Source: a virus | Strand: one strand, 5' to 3' | DNA: 64,000 nt | Virus record (IMG/VR): IMGVR_UViG_3300034158_000023 | Location: 151,387-215,386 of that record | Shown here: positions 17,492 to 26,556 of the stretch, in pieces | Layout: every line of letters starts with the position of its first letter | Numbering within the stretch: position 1 is the first letter of the stretch | The notes under the pieces: generated by a model | The model's input: the letters and a program-made list of their open reading frames with translations, nothing else | The model's database searches: none | Told to the model about the DNA's origin: nothing | Position numbers and translations under genes: made by a program

Positions 17492-18898
17492 ATGAGACGT
17501 TTACCCCTCCGTGCAAAAGCAGGGTTAGAATCGGGCGACGGCGAGTTAGACTTGACATCTACAGACCCTGTAGACATGTCGGAGTTTGAATCTGAAGCTA
17601 GCGCTGTAGCCGAACACACCCGTGAGGTAACTGATGCCAATGAAGCAGTGATGGGCTTAGAAGCCATTGCTATGGGCATTCAGTCTACTCTGAAAGGCCG
17701 TGGTTTAGATCGTAATGCCGCTATGTTTGCTCACATCGCTACTGCTGCATATTGCGACCGTCTGCGTGTGAACAACCCATTGCCTTCTTTGGAAAACTTT
17801 GGTGCTACTACTTCACAGCTCACGATGACTCGTGCTGGCCTAGAAGATGTTAAGCAAAAGATCAAAGATGCTTGGAAATGGATCATTGATCTGTTACAGT
17901 CCGGCATCCGTAAAGTAAATGAGTATTATCAGCGTGTTTGGGCTCAAGCTCCACGTTTGATTACTAAAGCGCAAGCTATCTCTAAACAGGTGTCTGAACT
18001 GAAAACAGGTAAGTCTAAAGATGGTAAAAACATCGACGTAGACAAATCTTCTTTCACTACTGTACACGTAGCCAAAGCCGTAGATGGTGCTGGCCTTGTA
18101 GGTGGCATGAAGCAGTTAGAAAGCATCAGTGGTGATATCTTTGTTGATTACGTCAAGAAAGTTACTGACTGGGGCGATCAAGTCGTAACCAGTACTACTG
18201 ACATCGATTATGCTGATGACAACCGTTTCACTGAAACTGTCAATAAGCTGATGGAGCACAAGCTAGAAACTGATAAGTTAGTAGCTGCTGCAACTGTTGC
18301 TTCTCAAGCTGGTCCTAATGCAGGCGGTAAAGAAACTCCTGAAATTATGGGCGGCAAGAAAATCTTCGTTAAAATCGGTGCCGATGTATCTGCTGAGAAA
18401 GCTCCTGGTACTGAAGACGACCAAACTGGTACTGCTCCAGGCGCAGAAAAAACAGCTGGCGCTACTGTAGTCCTAGCCGATTGGCGTGGTTTCGTAAACC
18501 CATTATCTGATACACGTGTGTATTTAGGTTCTGCTTATGAAACTGAACCAGAGCTAAGCGACAAATCAGTTGCAACCTTTGAAGCTCAACAAATTGGTAG
18601 TATCGCAGCTTCTGCTGAAGCATTGTGTACTATTATTATGAACTACAAAGCAGGTAATAAGCGCGCCAATGATTTACGTCAAAAGGCCATTACCGCAGCT
18701 AAGCGTGCTCAAACTAACGCCGTCAAAGCTGACGACCTTAGCAAAGACAACGCGACAGTGGCTGGTCAGTTGAATAAAGTTGTTGCTGCTGTAAACACTT
18801 TGTTAACTCAGCCAAACCAAGAGTTCAGTGCGCACATGTTACGTGTCACTAACGTATGTCTGCAATTGTGTGAAAAGTCTTTAGCTAATTACAAATAA
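17492..18898 (+). CDS. Inner-body (internal head) protein, paralogue of 18985 product
   Basis: A 468-residue protein with an acidic N-terminal propeptide-like region and GLE-A at residues 55-58, a S/A/G-x-E head-protease site. After it come a helical stretch (VKQKIKDAWKWIIDLLQSG) and a C-terminal helical domain, both matching in layout and partly in sequence the product of the next gene. phiKZ-like phages pack families of such cleaved paralogues as an inner body inside the capsid. AGGAGC precedes the ATG. A terminator-like hairpin follows. Role well supported by family pattern, not by an identified domain. Confidence 0.7.
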   Translation: MRRLPLRAKAGLESGDGELDLTSTDPVDMSEFESEASAVAEHTREVTDANEAVMGLEAIAMGIQSTLKGRGLDRNAAMFAHIATAAYCDRLRVNNPLPSLENFGATTSQLTMTRAGLEDVKQKIKDAWKWIIDLLQSGIRKVNEYYQRVWAQAPRLITKAQAISKQVSELKTGKSKDGKNIDVDKSSFTTVHVAKAVDGAGLVGGMKQLESISGDIFVDYVKKVTDWGDQVVTSTTDIDYADDNRFTETVNKLMEHKLETDKLVAAATVASQAGPNAGGKETPEIMGGKKIFVKIGADVSAEKAPGTEDDQTGTAPGAEKTAGATVVLADWRGFVNPLSDTRVYLGSAYETEPELSDKSVATFEAQQIGSIAASAEALCTIIMNYKAGNKRANDLRQKAITAAKRAQTNAVKADDLSKDNATVAGQLNKVVAAVNTLLTQPNQEFSAHMLRVTNVCLQLCEKSLANYK

Positions 18899-18934
18899 GT
18901 AATAGTTTGAGTCTTGGCACGTTAAACCCTGTTA

Positions 18935-18970
18935 TGAGGAACATTATCAGTTCCTCACTAATTCTTTTTT
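18935..18970 (+). terminator. Intrinsic terminator between inner-body genes
   Basis: TGAGGAAC (18935-18942) pairs with GTTCCTCA (18950-18957) around a 7-base loop, followed by a T-rich stretch to 18970. It lies 15 bases before the next start codon, so the downstream gene probably has its own promoter or depends on read-through. Confidence 0.65.
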
Positions 18971-18984
18971 GAAGGATACAATGT

Positions 18985-20337
18985 ATGAAATTACGTATTA
19001 ATGGCGCAAGCGGTTTTTCAGCTGGTTTAGAAGATGCAGAAGTTGAAGCTGGTATGTCAGAAGGCGAAGCTGCGATTGCTGCTGCTGAAACTGCTACTGA
19101 CGTAGCTGAAATCGAAAGCGACCTTACCAACGCCACTCGTCTTGAAGATCAAGCCGAAGGTATGGAAGACGCTGCTGAAGTTATCGACGGCATCGAACGC
19201 GCTACTCCAGGTGAAGTTCAACTTGCAGACGTGGCTTCTAGCCTAGCAACTGCTGGTACTGACGCTGAAGTTGAAATCTTCGAAGATGCTCCAGAAGGCG
19301 AAGCAGTATCTGTGGAATCTTTCACTAATCGTAAGATTGGTACTGAAGGTCTGAAAGAAATGGCTCAGAAGTTCTGGGCTGAAGTTAAGCGCCTTGTTGC
19401 CAAAGCTTGGGAAGCTATTCTCAAATTCTGGCGTAAAGTGACTGACCAAGTTCCAGGTGTTGTTAAAGCTGCTCGTTCTCTGCGTACTCGCGCTGAAGAT
19501 GCCGCTGGTAAATCACTTAAGTCTGAAGACAAGAAACTCAAAGCTGGCTCTGCTGGTTTAGCGTTAGTCTTAGGCGACAGTTACCCAACTTCTGCTGGCG
19601 ATGTTACTAAAGCCGTTGAAAACATGACTGCTGTAGCTAAAATCGTTTTAGATGCTGATGCTAAATCAGTACACGAAGGCGGCGAAGCTTTACAATCTGC
19701 TATCAACGATTTCGATGTTGAGAAAGCAGAAGAGTCACTGAAGAAAGTAACTGACAAAGTTAAAGCTGGCGGTTTCGGTCAATCTGGCGCATGTAAAACT
19801 GCAATCGGTTCAGACAGCCGTTACGGTAACGGTTTAACTGCAACTAAGTCTGTTGATCTTCCAGGCGGCGTGATCCTTGTTGCTTCTAAAGCACCAAATG
19901 AATCTAACGGTGGTCTGTTAGGTTGGGCTGCTGCGTTACGTTCACAATCAGTTGCCGTTGTACACCACAACGACAAAGACAAAAAGTCTATCACTGAGAA
20001 AGACGTAACTACCTTGTCTCTGCAAGAGATCAAGAAAGTTGCTGATCAAGCCGAAGATCTTGCACTGGTTGTTAAAGGTTTCCAAGAGAAGCATTTACGT
20101 AAACTGGAACAAGCATCTAACAAGATGAAAGGCGCTGGTGACAAAGTTGCGAAACAAGTCACTGAAGAAACTCCAGCTCTTGCTCAAAAGCAATATCAAG
20201 CCGCTCTGCGTTTCGTTACTGCATACGCTGCATGGTCTGCTTCTCCATTCAACCGTATCGCACAGATGTCTCTGACAACTGCTCGCGCTGCTATTGAAGT
20301 GGGTAACAAGTCTGTTGGTAAATACTCAGCTGCTTAA
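18985..20337 (+). CDS. Inner-body (internal head) protein, paralogue of 17492 product
   Basis: A 450-residue protein. Residues 15-108 are very acidic (Glu, Ala, Asp) and look like a removable propeptide; SVE-SF (109-113) and GTE-G (119-122) are predicted head-protease sites. The mature part begins with EMAQKFWAEVKRLVAKAW, equivalent to VKQKIKDAWKWII in the neighbour, and ends in a helical domain with a SVGKYSAA tail (SLANYK in the neighbour). Basic mature part and acidic propeptide suit a DNA-associated core protein. AAGGA precedes the ATG by 8 bases. A TTCG-loop terminator follows. Confidence 0.7.
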   Translation: MKLRINGASGFSAGLEDAEVEAGMSEGEAAIAAAETATDVAEIESDLTNATRLEDQAEGMEDAAEVIDGIERATPGEVQLADVASSLATAGTDAEVEIFEDAPEGEAVSVESFTNRKIGTEGLKEMAQKFWAEVKRLVAKAWEAILKFWRKVTDQVPGVVKAARSLRTRAEDAAGKSLKSEDKKLKAGSAGLALVLGDSYPTSAGDVTKAVENMTAVAKIVLDADAKSVHEGGEALQSAINDFDVEKAEESLKKVTDKVKAGGFGQSGACKTAIGSDSRYGNGLTATKSVDLPGGVILVASKAPNESNGGLLGWAAALRSQSVAVVHHNDKDKKSITEKDVTTLSLQEIKKVADQAEDLALVVKGFQEKHLRKLEQASNKMKGAGDKVAKQVTEETPALAQKQYQAALRFVTAYAAWSASPFNRIAQMSLTTARAAIEVGNKSVGKYSAA

Positions 20338-20360
20338 TCGCACTCGGGTATTGAAATGAG

Positions 20361-20390
20361 GAAGGGGGCTTCGGCTCCCTTCTTTTGCCG
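20361..20390 (+). terminator. TTCG-loop hairpin with TTTTGCCG tail
   Basis: GAAGGGGGC (20361-20369) pairs, with one G-T, with GCTCCCTTC (20374-20382) around a TTCG tetraloop. TTTTGCCG follows. Confidence 0.7.
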
Positions 20391-20442
20391 TCAGTTATAA
20401 ATTACCACAGAGCCTAATGGTGTAGGCAACTGAGGAGGCACT

Positions 20443-20724
20443 ATGCGCCAAATATACACCACTGATAAAATCCTAAAGTTATTTAAATGGTTAAATAGTC
20501 TACCTAAAGAAAGATTACCATTTGTACCAGTGACAGATAATGAGTTGGAAGAACTACTTGTTCTAGGTACCAACTTCGATGTATTGGAACCAATTCCTGA
20601 CACTTTTGCAGACGTACGCGTTAACATGCATGGGTTTACACTAAGGTGCCGACATGGAAGGCTATCTATTTTTACCTGTAAAGATGACGTATTAAAACTG
20701 TATGTATTGAAGGGGGCTAAGTGA
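20443..20724 (+). CDS. Hypothetical protein, 93 aa
   Basis: Not recognised. A short soluble protein with a basic helical start (TDKILKLFKWLNSLPKERLP) and a beta-looking end. GAGGAGG lies before the ATG, one of the strongest ribosome sites in the window. Its TGA overlaps the ATG of the NADAR-like gene, so the two are coupled and may act together, for example as partner or antidote; this is inference. Confidence 0.65.
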   Translation: MRQIYTTDKILKLFKWLNSLPKERLPFVPVTDNELEELLVLGTNFDVLEPIPDTFADVRVNMHGFTLRCRHGRLSIFTCKDDVLKLYVLKGAK

Positions 20725-21194
20725 TGTTGATATGGACTACAAGTGGGATGATGGAACATGACCATAATGCAGATGGGGTATTGTACCTTAACTGCTATAG
20801 CCAAGCCTCCACTCAGTTAGGTAGGGATCTATCTAACTTTGCTAGTTTAGGGTTTACTATTCCAGGCGTGGGAAGGTTTGCATCTATGGAAGGACTTTGG
20901 CATTGGGTAGCAACTGGTAAGAAGTATCCTGAGTTCATGAGCATGAACGGATACAAAGCTAAGATGGCTAGTCGTAGCTACAAGAAAGTACATAACCCTA
21001 ACTTTGAGCAGGATATCTGTGCTGGAGTAGAAGCTAAACTAACTCAGAACCCAACTCTACTTCAAGCTTTGATTGCTAATAAATTACCGTTAGCACATTT
21101 TCGTTTTAACCATCAGCAATTAATGGACATCCCTCCTGATCAAATGTTCTGGTTAGAGGCTATCGACAATGTTAGACGATGTTATGATTTCTAA
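20724..21194 (+). CDS. NADAR-domain protein (YbiA-like, ADP-ribose related)
   Basis: The start is the ATG overlapping the upstream TGA; an in-frame GTG one codon earlier is less likely. The 156-residue product has NADAR landmarks in order: LSNFA (36-40), a Glu in RFASMEGLW (E56) and AKLTQNPTLLQALI (104-117), equivalent to AKFEQHAELRALLL of E. coli YbiA. NADAR enzymes act on ADP-ribosylated or riboside compounds, and some remove ADP-ribose from guanine bases in DNA. In a phage this could counter a host DNA ADP-ribosyltransferase such as DarT, or process NAD-derived signals. The gly-rich C-terminal end of YbiA is missing. The family match is by eye. Confidence 0.6.
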   Translation: MLIWTTSGMMEHDHNADGVLYLNCYSQASTQLGRDLSNFASLGFTIPGVGRFASMEGLWHWVATGKKYPEFMSMNGYKAKMASRSYKKVHNPNFEQDICAGVEAKLTQNPTLLQALIANKLPLAHFRFNHQQLMDIPPDQMFWLEAIDNVRRCYDF

Positions 21195-21216
21195 TACCTG
21201 ATTCAAAGGAGTTCCC

Positions 21217-22767
21217 ATGCCCGCATTAGCACTACCCGTGGTTGAGACGTACAACGCCATAGAAAGACCTGTAGCCGTAGATATCGCTAAACGCCTAGCA
21301 AGTATATCAGGGTTAGATGTACCGATCATTATAAGCTTCCCAGGAGCTAATGACGCCATGCCTCTTTTCGATAGCCGCTTACAGCAAGATAAGAATGCTG
21401 ATAGTGCTGTCTATAAGAACCGCAGTAAGTTTTCTATTACAGTAACTGAAAGTTATTTGGAAGGTACGGAACTCAACACTATCGTTAGATCACGTGATGC
21501 TCCAGTTTTATTTGCCGATGAAGCACTGGGTGTAGAAATGTATCCAGTGTACAGTGCTACTGAAGTAAGAATGTCATTTACCTATCGTGCTCAGGATAGA
21601 CGTGAAGCTGAAATCTTTAGAGACCAATACCGAATCAAACTAGCTGAAGGTGTGCGTGAGTTAGTAATGTCTGCTGCGTATGAAATACCTGTACCTAAAG
21701 AGTATCTAATGATACTCAAGCAGATACACACTCTACGTGAAAAGCAAGGAGGGTACGGGGAGACTTGGGCTAAGTGGATGAACACTAACTTAAGTCCTAA
21801 AGCTACGGTTTTAACCACCATGGCTGGTACTGAACCTTTGTTAGTTTTTAAAGAAAGACAAGAAGGGATTTTAGGTTACTGGGATTTTGATTTACCTCCA
21901 GAACATTCGAAGGGTGAAACTGGCAGTACTTACGAATTAACCATGGATTTCATTTACACTTATGAAAAGCCTATCAACTTTGTTTTACGTTATCCTCTGG
22001 TGGTACATAACCAGATGTTGCCTAAGCGATTTGTGCCTGCAAGAAACTTAAAGTATTATTCTCGCATGGAAGGTACTAAAAGTGAAACTAATGCAGCGTA
22101 TGACATGTTCCGTAAACTGTCAGGGTATTATTACAACACCTTAGATGGAATCTCTCAGCCTTTTGCAGACGAGTTCTCACCTAGAACAGTAATGCCTAAT
22201 ATGTTTAACGCTCTCACACAGCTTATACGCGTTGATTTACAAAACCCTAGGCAAGTTATCAACCTGAAGGAATTCTATCCTTACAGAGCTTCCCAAGGCG
22301 TTCTAGACGCACTAACTCTGTTCCAGTCGACAGTGGCTGTACCTTACATGTCTCCTTTTACGTTATGTCTATTTGAAAACGGTGTTAGGGTACATGAATC
22401 TAAGGTTGTAATGGATGCTGAGTTTAATGTTAGCACTAACTACGACATGGACATTCGCAAGACTTACCATTTAGGTATCTACTTGCTAATCAATCCAGCG
22501 TTGTTACAACCAGCAGCAGAATCTACCCTACTGAACAATCCAACTATTTGTTTAAACTATGCTGATACCCTAAGATGCCTATCAGATGAACCTAACTATG
22601 AAATAGAAGTATTAGCTGACCGATTAGTGAATCGTAACAGTTGGTGGTATTTTGTACGTACACTTAGAAGTGTGCATTCGGTTTATCGAAATAAGATTTG
22701 GCAATCTTGGAATTTAGTTGCTAGTTGTACAGTAGTCACTGAGGTAAAAACAAATGCCACCATTTGA
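21217..22767 (+). CDS. Virion structural protein, probable tail or baseplate
   Basis: A 516-residue, beta-rich protein without recognised domains or membrane segments. CAAAGGAG precedes the ATG. It is first of four plus-strand genes that overlap or abut (22754 starts 14 bases before its end), an arrangement typical of genes for one assembly. Size, aromatic-rich beta composition and neighbours suggest a tail or baseplate part; this is inference. Confidence 0.6.
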   Translation: MPALALPVVETYNAIERPVAVDIAKRLASISGLDVPIIISFPGANDAMPLFDSRLQQDKNADSAVYKNRSKFSITVTESYLEGTELNTIVRSRDAPVLFADEALGVEMYPVYSATEVRMSFTYRAQDRREAEIFRDQYRIKLAEGVRELVMSAAYEIPVPKEYLMILKQIHTLREKQGGYGETWAKWMNTNLSPKATVLTTMAGTEPLLVFKERQEGILGYWDFDLPPEHSKGETGSTYELTMDFIYTYEKPINFVLRYPLVVHNQMLPKRFVPARNLKYYSRMEGTKSETNAAYDMFRKLSGYYYNTLDGISQPFADEFSPRTVMPNMFNALTQLIRVDLQNPRQVINLKEFYPYRASQGVLDALTLFQSTVAVPYMSPFTLCLFENGVRVHESKVVMDAEFNVSTNYDMDIRKTYHLGIYLLINPALLQPAAESTLLNNPTICLNYADTLRCLSDEPNYEIEVLADRLVNRNSWWYFVRTLRSVHSVYRNKIWQSWNLVASCTVVTEVKTNATI

Positions 22768-24115
22768 ATTAGATAATGAAAGCGGGGTTGTTGATAACAA
22801 AAACCCTAATGATGCACCAGCTCCTTATCAGACGACGGCAGTAGATAACGCCTATAGTCCAGTGCGTAGTTTATTAACCCACGTAGAAGGTGCTAAGTGG
22901 GTACTGGACGATTACTTTAGCCAATACTTAGGTATGGATCAAGCAGTCGATCAACAGAACGTTAACTCAGTTGCAGTTTACCAGCAGTACTTGCGCATTA
23001 AAGAATTTGAAATGCGGGTTAGCTCACCGCTAGACATTTCATCTGATACTAGTAGCCGTGAATTCCAATTAGTTGGTTCAGCCACTATGTACCCAGGTTT
23101 CATCCCCAACAAAGGCGATATGTTTGTTGCCATGATTGGAGATGGTCGTAAAATGTTGTTTACTCTAACCGACATAGAAAAGAAAACTATGTTGTTAGAT
23201 GCGGTGTATGAAGTCAGTTACGAGAGTGTGGATTATCTAAGTCCAGACTTAGAACAAAACTTGCTGTCCAAAGTAGTTAAGACAGTAACTTTTGTAAAAG
23301 AGTTTATGGCGTTAGGTAATACCCCATTCCTAGTGGATAGTGAATACTCTACTCTAAAAGAGTTAAGAGAATGGATCCATAAATTACCATTGGAATATGT
23401 AAGAGAGTTCTTCGATGAAGAGTTCTCTACCTTCTTGATCCCAGGACAAGATAAACCAATGTACGATCCATTTATTGTGAAGTTTGCTAAAGCTACGATG
23501 TCTACTCATCAAGAACCTTTATGGGCTCGTGTGAGAGAACACAACTGCGATAACGGTAGAGACAGTGGATATACAACTATCCTAGACACTCTGTTGGAAA
23601 CCAACGAACGTGGTTTAGATTTTGTGCAGCAGTTCTTTGCGGTGTTCTTTGTTCGCGGGCAACATCGAAACACTACGTTTGGAACAGTGACGTATTCTGG
23701 TATAGATAACGTCTACTATCCTAAAGGTAATGATTCACTTGGTTACCTTAATGAGAACGTGCCATTTAAACCTTCCCCACCGCGTGAGTTTAATCGCCCG
23801 ATAGATTTAAGTATTGTTATCTCTGATACCACTCTGGAAGGGCTAACAGCACCAGACATGATTTCTGTAGACTCTATACGTCCTGTGACTGTAGATAACT
23901 ATTACATACTTTCCAAAGCGTTCTATGAGAGTGATCAGGCTAACATGTCAGCATTAGAATTGTTGTTGCATGCTACGTATTACTCAAAACCTTTATGCCA
24001 CTTCACGCTGTTGAATTTATGTAAGAAGTCGGTGTACTGGGGAGTGTTAGAACGATTCTATTACTTACCACTGTTGCAGTTCTTATTGGTGGTTTCTAAG
24101 AAGGATGTAAACTAA
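22754..24115 (+). CDS. Virion structural protein, probable tail or baseplate
   Basis: A 453-residue protein of no recognised family, starting within the end of the upstream gene. It opens with an Asn/Asp-rich tail (ELDNESGVVDNKNPND) and then has mixed alpha/beta sequence; QVSLVGSATMYPG-type beta strands near residues 95-120 suggest a virion beta domain. The next gene starts on the base after its stop codon. No catalytic motif was seen. Confidence 0.6.
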   Translation: MPPFELDNESGVVDNKNPNDAPAPYQTTAVDNAYSPVRSLLTHVEGAKWVLDDYFSQYLGMDQAVDQQNVNSVAVYQQYLRIKEFEMRVSSPLDISSDTSSREFQLVGSATMYPGFIPNKGDMFVAMIGDGRKMLFTLTDIEKKTMLLDAVYEVSYESVDYLSPDLEQNLLSKVVKTVTFVKEFMALGNTPFLVDSEYSTLKELREWIHKLPLEYVREFFDEEFSTFLIPGQDKPMYDPFIVKFAKATMSTHQEPLWARVREHNCDNGRDSGYTTILDTLLETNERGLDFVQQFFAVFFVRGQHRNTTFGTVTYSGIDNVYYPKGNDSLGYLNENVPFKPSPPREFNRPIDLSIVISDTTLEGLTAPDMISVDSIRPVTVDNYYILSKAFYESDQANMSALELLLHATYYSKPLCHFTLLNLCKKSVYWGVLERFYYLPLLQFLLVVSKKDVN

Positions 24116-24703
24116 ATGGAATACAAATGCGAACAAGATACTCCAGCGTGGAAACTATTCCATACTGAATTTCTAGTTAGTATCCCTGCGGCTCACGTAC
24201 GATCAGCCCATGATCAAAAAGTGTTTGGCTTTGTTAGTACCGGAGATTCTGAGTACGATAAACAGTTAGCTCATGCACACACGAAAGTGTACCGGAAGAT
24301 CCCCGAGTTAGCTGAACTGTTAGATGCTGGAGTAAACCCTAACATTCTTAACCCAGATAACCAGATCCCTCGGATGACTGAGTTGATCAAAGCGCATATC
24401 CAAGAGATTGATAACTTACAAAGTGGTCGATACTCCAGGGTGCGTCCGGAGGATGAATTAGATCCTGAGGTATTGGAAGAACTCCAGTTATTGGAAAAGT
24501 TCTCTGCGTGGATGAATAAAGTCCCACGGGATGAAAAGCCTATCGACAACTCGCCAAAAGGTTACGCAGCTTATTTGCAGCGCTTCAAGCTTATGTCTAT
24601 GGGTGGCTTAGAAGGTGCTCCACCATCTGTCCCTATTAAACCGTTCACAAACGCTGACAGCGGGTTTACTAAGAAAGGACTAAGGAGAATACCTAGATGG
24701 TAG
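24116..24703 (+). CDS. Hypothetical virion-cluster protein, 195 aa
   Basis: Not recognised. The middle is helical and acidic (RPEDELDPEVLEELQLLEKF) and the C-terminus is basic (TKKGLRRIPRW). It abuts the upstream gene without a gap and overlaps the next by 7 bases, so it is made together with them. It could be a small structural or assembly protein. Confidence 0.6.
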   Translation: MEYKCEQDTPAWKLFHTEFLVSIPAAHVRSAHDQKVFGFVSTGDSEYDKQLAHAHTKVYRKIPELAELLDAGVNPNILNPDNQIPRMTELIKAHIQEIDNLQSGRYSRVRPEDELDPEVLEELQLLEKFSAWMNKVPRDEKPIDNSPKGYAAYLQRFKLMSMGGLEGAPPSVPIKPFTNADSGFTKKGLRRIPRW

Positions 24704-26016
24704 TAAAAAGCCTCACAACGCATGCTGAGGTAGTTAAATCTATCCAGGCCGATACCTACCCAACTTACTTTGAATACAAGTGTCAGTTCACAGTCAATGG
24801 TTTAGTGATCGACACTTTAAAAACTGTGGAGATAGATATAGCCGAAGACTATGCGAATGGTTATGGGGCTGCTATCATAATCTCTGTGGCCATGATTTTA
24901 GATGACTACATGCAGAAGGTTTATCCTAATCGGAATGCGTTAACCTGTACTCTGGTTAAAAAGGCGGTTACAACTGGAGTTACAGCTGTAACTCCTTTGA
25001 TGTCTACTACGGTAGAGTATTCCGTGGTGCCATTAGACAACGTTGACATGGCTGCATCTGCTAAAGTTAACTTTGATGGTAAGTTAGGGATAGGAACATT
25101 TAAGTTCCAGTTGATCCCATTACCTTTAGAGAAACTTAGACTAGAAACTGTCAGTGGGGTATATCCGGAAGCCGCAGCGATTGATGTACTTAAAGTGTTA
25201 CTAGGTAATGCTACCCGTAAACGAGCTACAAACAGTTCTAACGCGTTTACTGGGTTTGCCGCTACCGAGCCACCTAAAGAGATCAAAGTAAAGCCACAGC
25301 TGATAATTAAGCCCACTAACGTGCTTGATCTACCTACGTACTTACAGAAACATTGTGGTGGTATCTACAACCATGGTATTGGTTGTTATTTCTACAATAC
25401 TTTCTGGTATATATACCCACTGTACGATTGCACTAGATACGATAGAGCAAAACGCACTTTGGATATTGCAGTACTGCCCCAACAACAAACTATCGGCATA
25501 GATAAAACTTATGCTTACGTTAACAACCGAGCATTTATTTTAATCACTGCTGAGTTCCAAGAAACAGATAACCGAGATGTAAAAATGTTAAACAAGGGTA
25601 ATGGCGTTAGGTTCTCTAATGCTACTATCATGTTTGATGAGTTTACTACTCGTGGTGGAAACAAAGCTACTACTGATATCACTAAGAACGTTTCACAGTT
25701 TGTTTTAAGTGAACGTGAAACAGGTGACCAGTATGCTCCATTCAGTGATAATGAGATTACTGATAACGTAGCGCAGGAACTGTCTAAGCTAAGTGCTAGA
25801 ATGGGGACGGAAGTAACTATGCGATGGAAGTATGCTAACCCTGATATCCTATATCCTGGGATGCCAGTCAAAGTACACTTCCCCGTAGAAGGTGGGGTTA
25901 AAGAAAGGTTAGGGGTATTGTTAGCTATACAAACATATGGCCGTACTTTACAACCAGAAATGACTGCAATGAAAGTAGGTATGGAAGTTGCATTAAAGTT
26001 ATTCTTAGCTGACTAA
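24697..26016 (+). CDS. Virion structural protein, possible baseplate hub
   Basis: A 439-residue protein ending the four-gene cluster. The C-terminal third (RWKYANPDILYPGMPVKVHF, then GVLLAIQTYGRTLQPEM) has the feel of hub or gpD-like proteins, in which a beta domain with a P-G-x-x-V turn ends the chain; I cannot confirm that. The TAAGGAG before the ATG is good. A TATGCCG-tailed hairpin follows immediately, closing the unit. Confidence 0.6.
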   Translation: MVVKSLTTHAEVVKSIQADTYPTYFEYKCQFTVNGLVIDTLKTVEIDIAEDYANGYGAAIIISVAMILDDYMQKVYPNRNALTCTLVKKAVTTGVTAVTPLMSTTVEYSVVPLDNVDMAASAKVNFDGKLGIGTFKFQLIPLPLEKLRLETVSGVYPEAAAIDVLKVLLGNATRKRATNSSNAFTGFAATEPPKEIKVKPQLIIKPTNVLDLPTYLQKHCGGIYNHGIGCYFYNTFWYIYPLYDCTRYDRAKRTLDIAVLPQQQTIGIDKTYAYVNNRAFILITAEFQETDNRDVKMLNKGNGVRFSNATIMFDEFTTRGGNKATTDITKNVSQFVLSERETGDQYAPFSDNEITDNVAQELSKLSARMGTEVTMRWKYANPDILYPGMPVKVHFPVEGGVKERLGVLLAIQTYGRTLQPEMTAMKVGMEVALKLFLAD

Positions 26017-26023
26017 CATAAAC

Positions 26024-26054
26024 TGGGAGGACTGCTAGTCCTCCCATTATGCCG
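26024..26054 (+). terminator. Hairpin with TATGCCG tail
   Basis: TGGGAGGACT (26024-26033) pairs perfectly with AGTCCTCCCA (26037-26046) around a 3-base loop. TTATGCCG follows. It ends the virion cluster and directly precedes an early-type promoter. Confidence 0.7.
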
Positions 26055-26060
26055 TGACTG

Positions 26061-26083
26061 GAAAACTTTCTAAATATATATTG
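26061..26083 (+). promoter_or_regulatory. Putative early promoter of small-gene cassette
   Basis: GAAAA (26061-26065), CTTTC, TA, then AATATATATTG. Both boxes and the 5-base gap match the other copies. It lies 58 bases before the ATG of the 29-residue gene, the same distance as in the copy at 63035. Confidence 0.55.
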
Positions 26084-26087
26084 TTTT

Positions 26088-26124
26088 AGTAGTAAGAAAG
26101 CATAAAGCTTTCTATTCATAAAAC
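26088..26124 (+). repeat. 37-base leader repeat, copy 1
   Basis: Identical over 37 bases to 63062-63098. It contains a small hairpin, AGAAAGC and GCTTTCT around ATAAA. It lies between the promoter-like element and the ribosome site of the small gene at 26141. Confidence 0.85.
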
Positions 26125-26140
26125 AATAAAGGGTATTACC

Positions 26141-26230
26141 ATGAACAAATTCGAAAAGTTTGTTGAGCGCAACCAAGAAGTTCTACTGTTAATCTCTGCC
26201 GTGATTGGGTTGATGTACAAATATATTTAG
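26141..26230 (+). CDS. Micro-gene encoding a 29-residue membrane peptide
   Basis: ATG at 26141 with AAAGGG upstream gives a 29-residue peptide starting MNKFEKFVERNQEV and continuing with a hydrophobic run, LLLISAVIGLMY, before a short basic end (KYI). One membrane-spanning helix is likely. The gene sits alone between an early-type promoter and repeated leader and a strong hairpin, so it is a complete expression unit. Its leader matches that of an unrelated gene at 63117. No function is recognised; small early membrane peptides of phages often act on host membrane proteins. Confidence 0.55.
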   Translation: MNKFEKFVERNQEVLLLISAVIGLMYKYI

Positions 26231-26242
26231 TTTAATTATATG

Positions 26243-26287
26243 GGAGGTAGTGCACTTAAGTGCGCACCTCCTAAACCTATATTTTTT
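26243..26287 (+). terminator. Terminator after micro-gene
   Basis: GGAGGT (26243-26248) pairs with ACCTCC (26266-26271). Inside it a second stem of six pairs (26250-26255 with 26260-26265) closes a TTAA loop. TATATTTTTTGCC follows. Confidence 0.65.
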
Positions 26288-26301
26288 GCCGGAGGTGTAA
26301 A

Positions 26302-26556
26302 ATGAGTAAACGTAAAGTTGAATTAAACTTCGATACTGAAGCAGGTATTCCAGATGCTGTTGCTACTGTACGCCCTATCAACGGACAAACAGAAACCGCA
26401 GTAAGAGTGTATGTCGTAGGTGAAGGTGAAGACCTAGCCGTAGAAGAATTAATAGAGGAAGTTAGACAGCAGTTATCCGCTGATGGCGTATACGTCATGA
26501 CCTCCCTTAAAATTCCAACTACTGAGACACACGCATGGAAATCTATTACCCATTAA
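26302..26556 (+). CDS. Hypothetical protein, 84 aa
   Basis: Not recognised. A small acidic protein with an alternating pattern (AVRVYVVGEGEDLAVEELIEEVR) that suggests a compact alpha/beta fold. The start SKRKVELN resembles that of the protein at 1355 only in being basic. GGAGG precedes the ATG. The following gene starts 22 bases before its end. Confidence 0.6.
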   Translation: MSKRKVELNFDTEAGIPDAVATVRPINGQTETAVRVYVVGEGEDLAVEELIEEVRQQLSADGVYVMTSLKIPTTETHAWKSITH

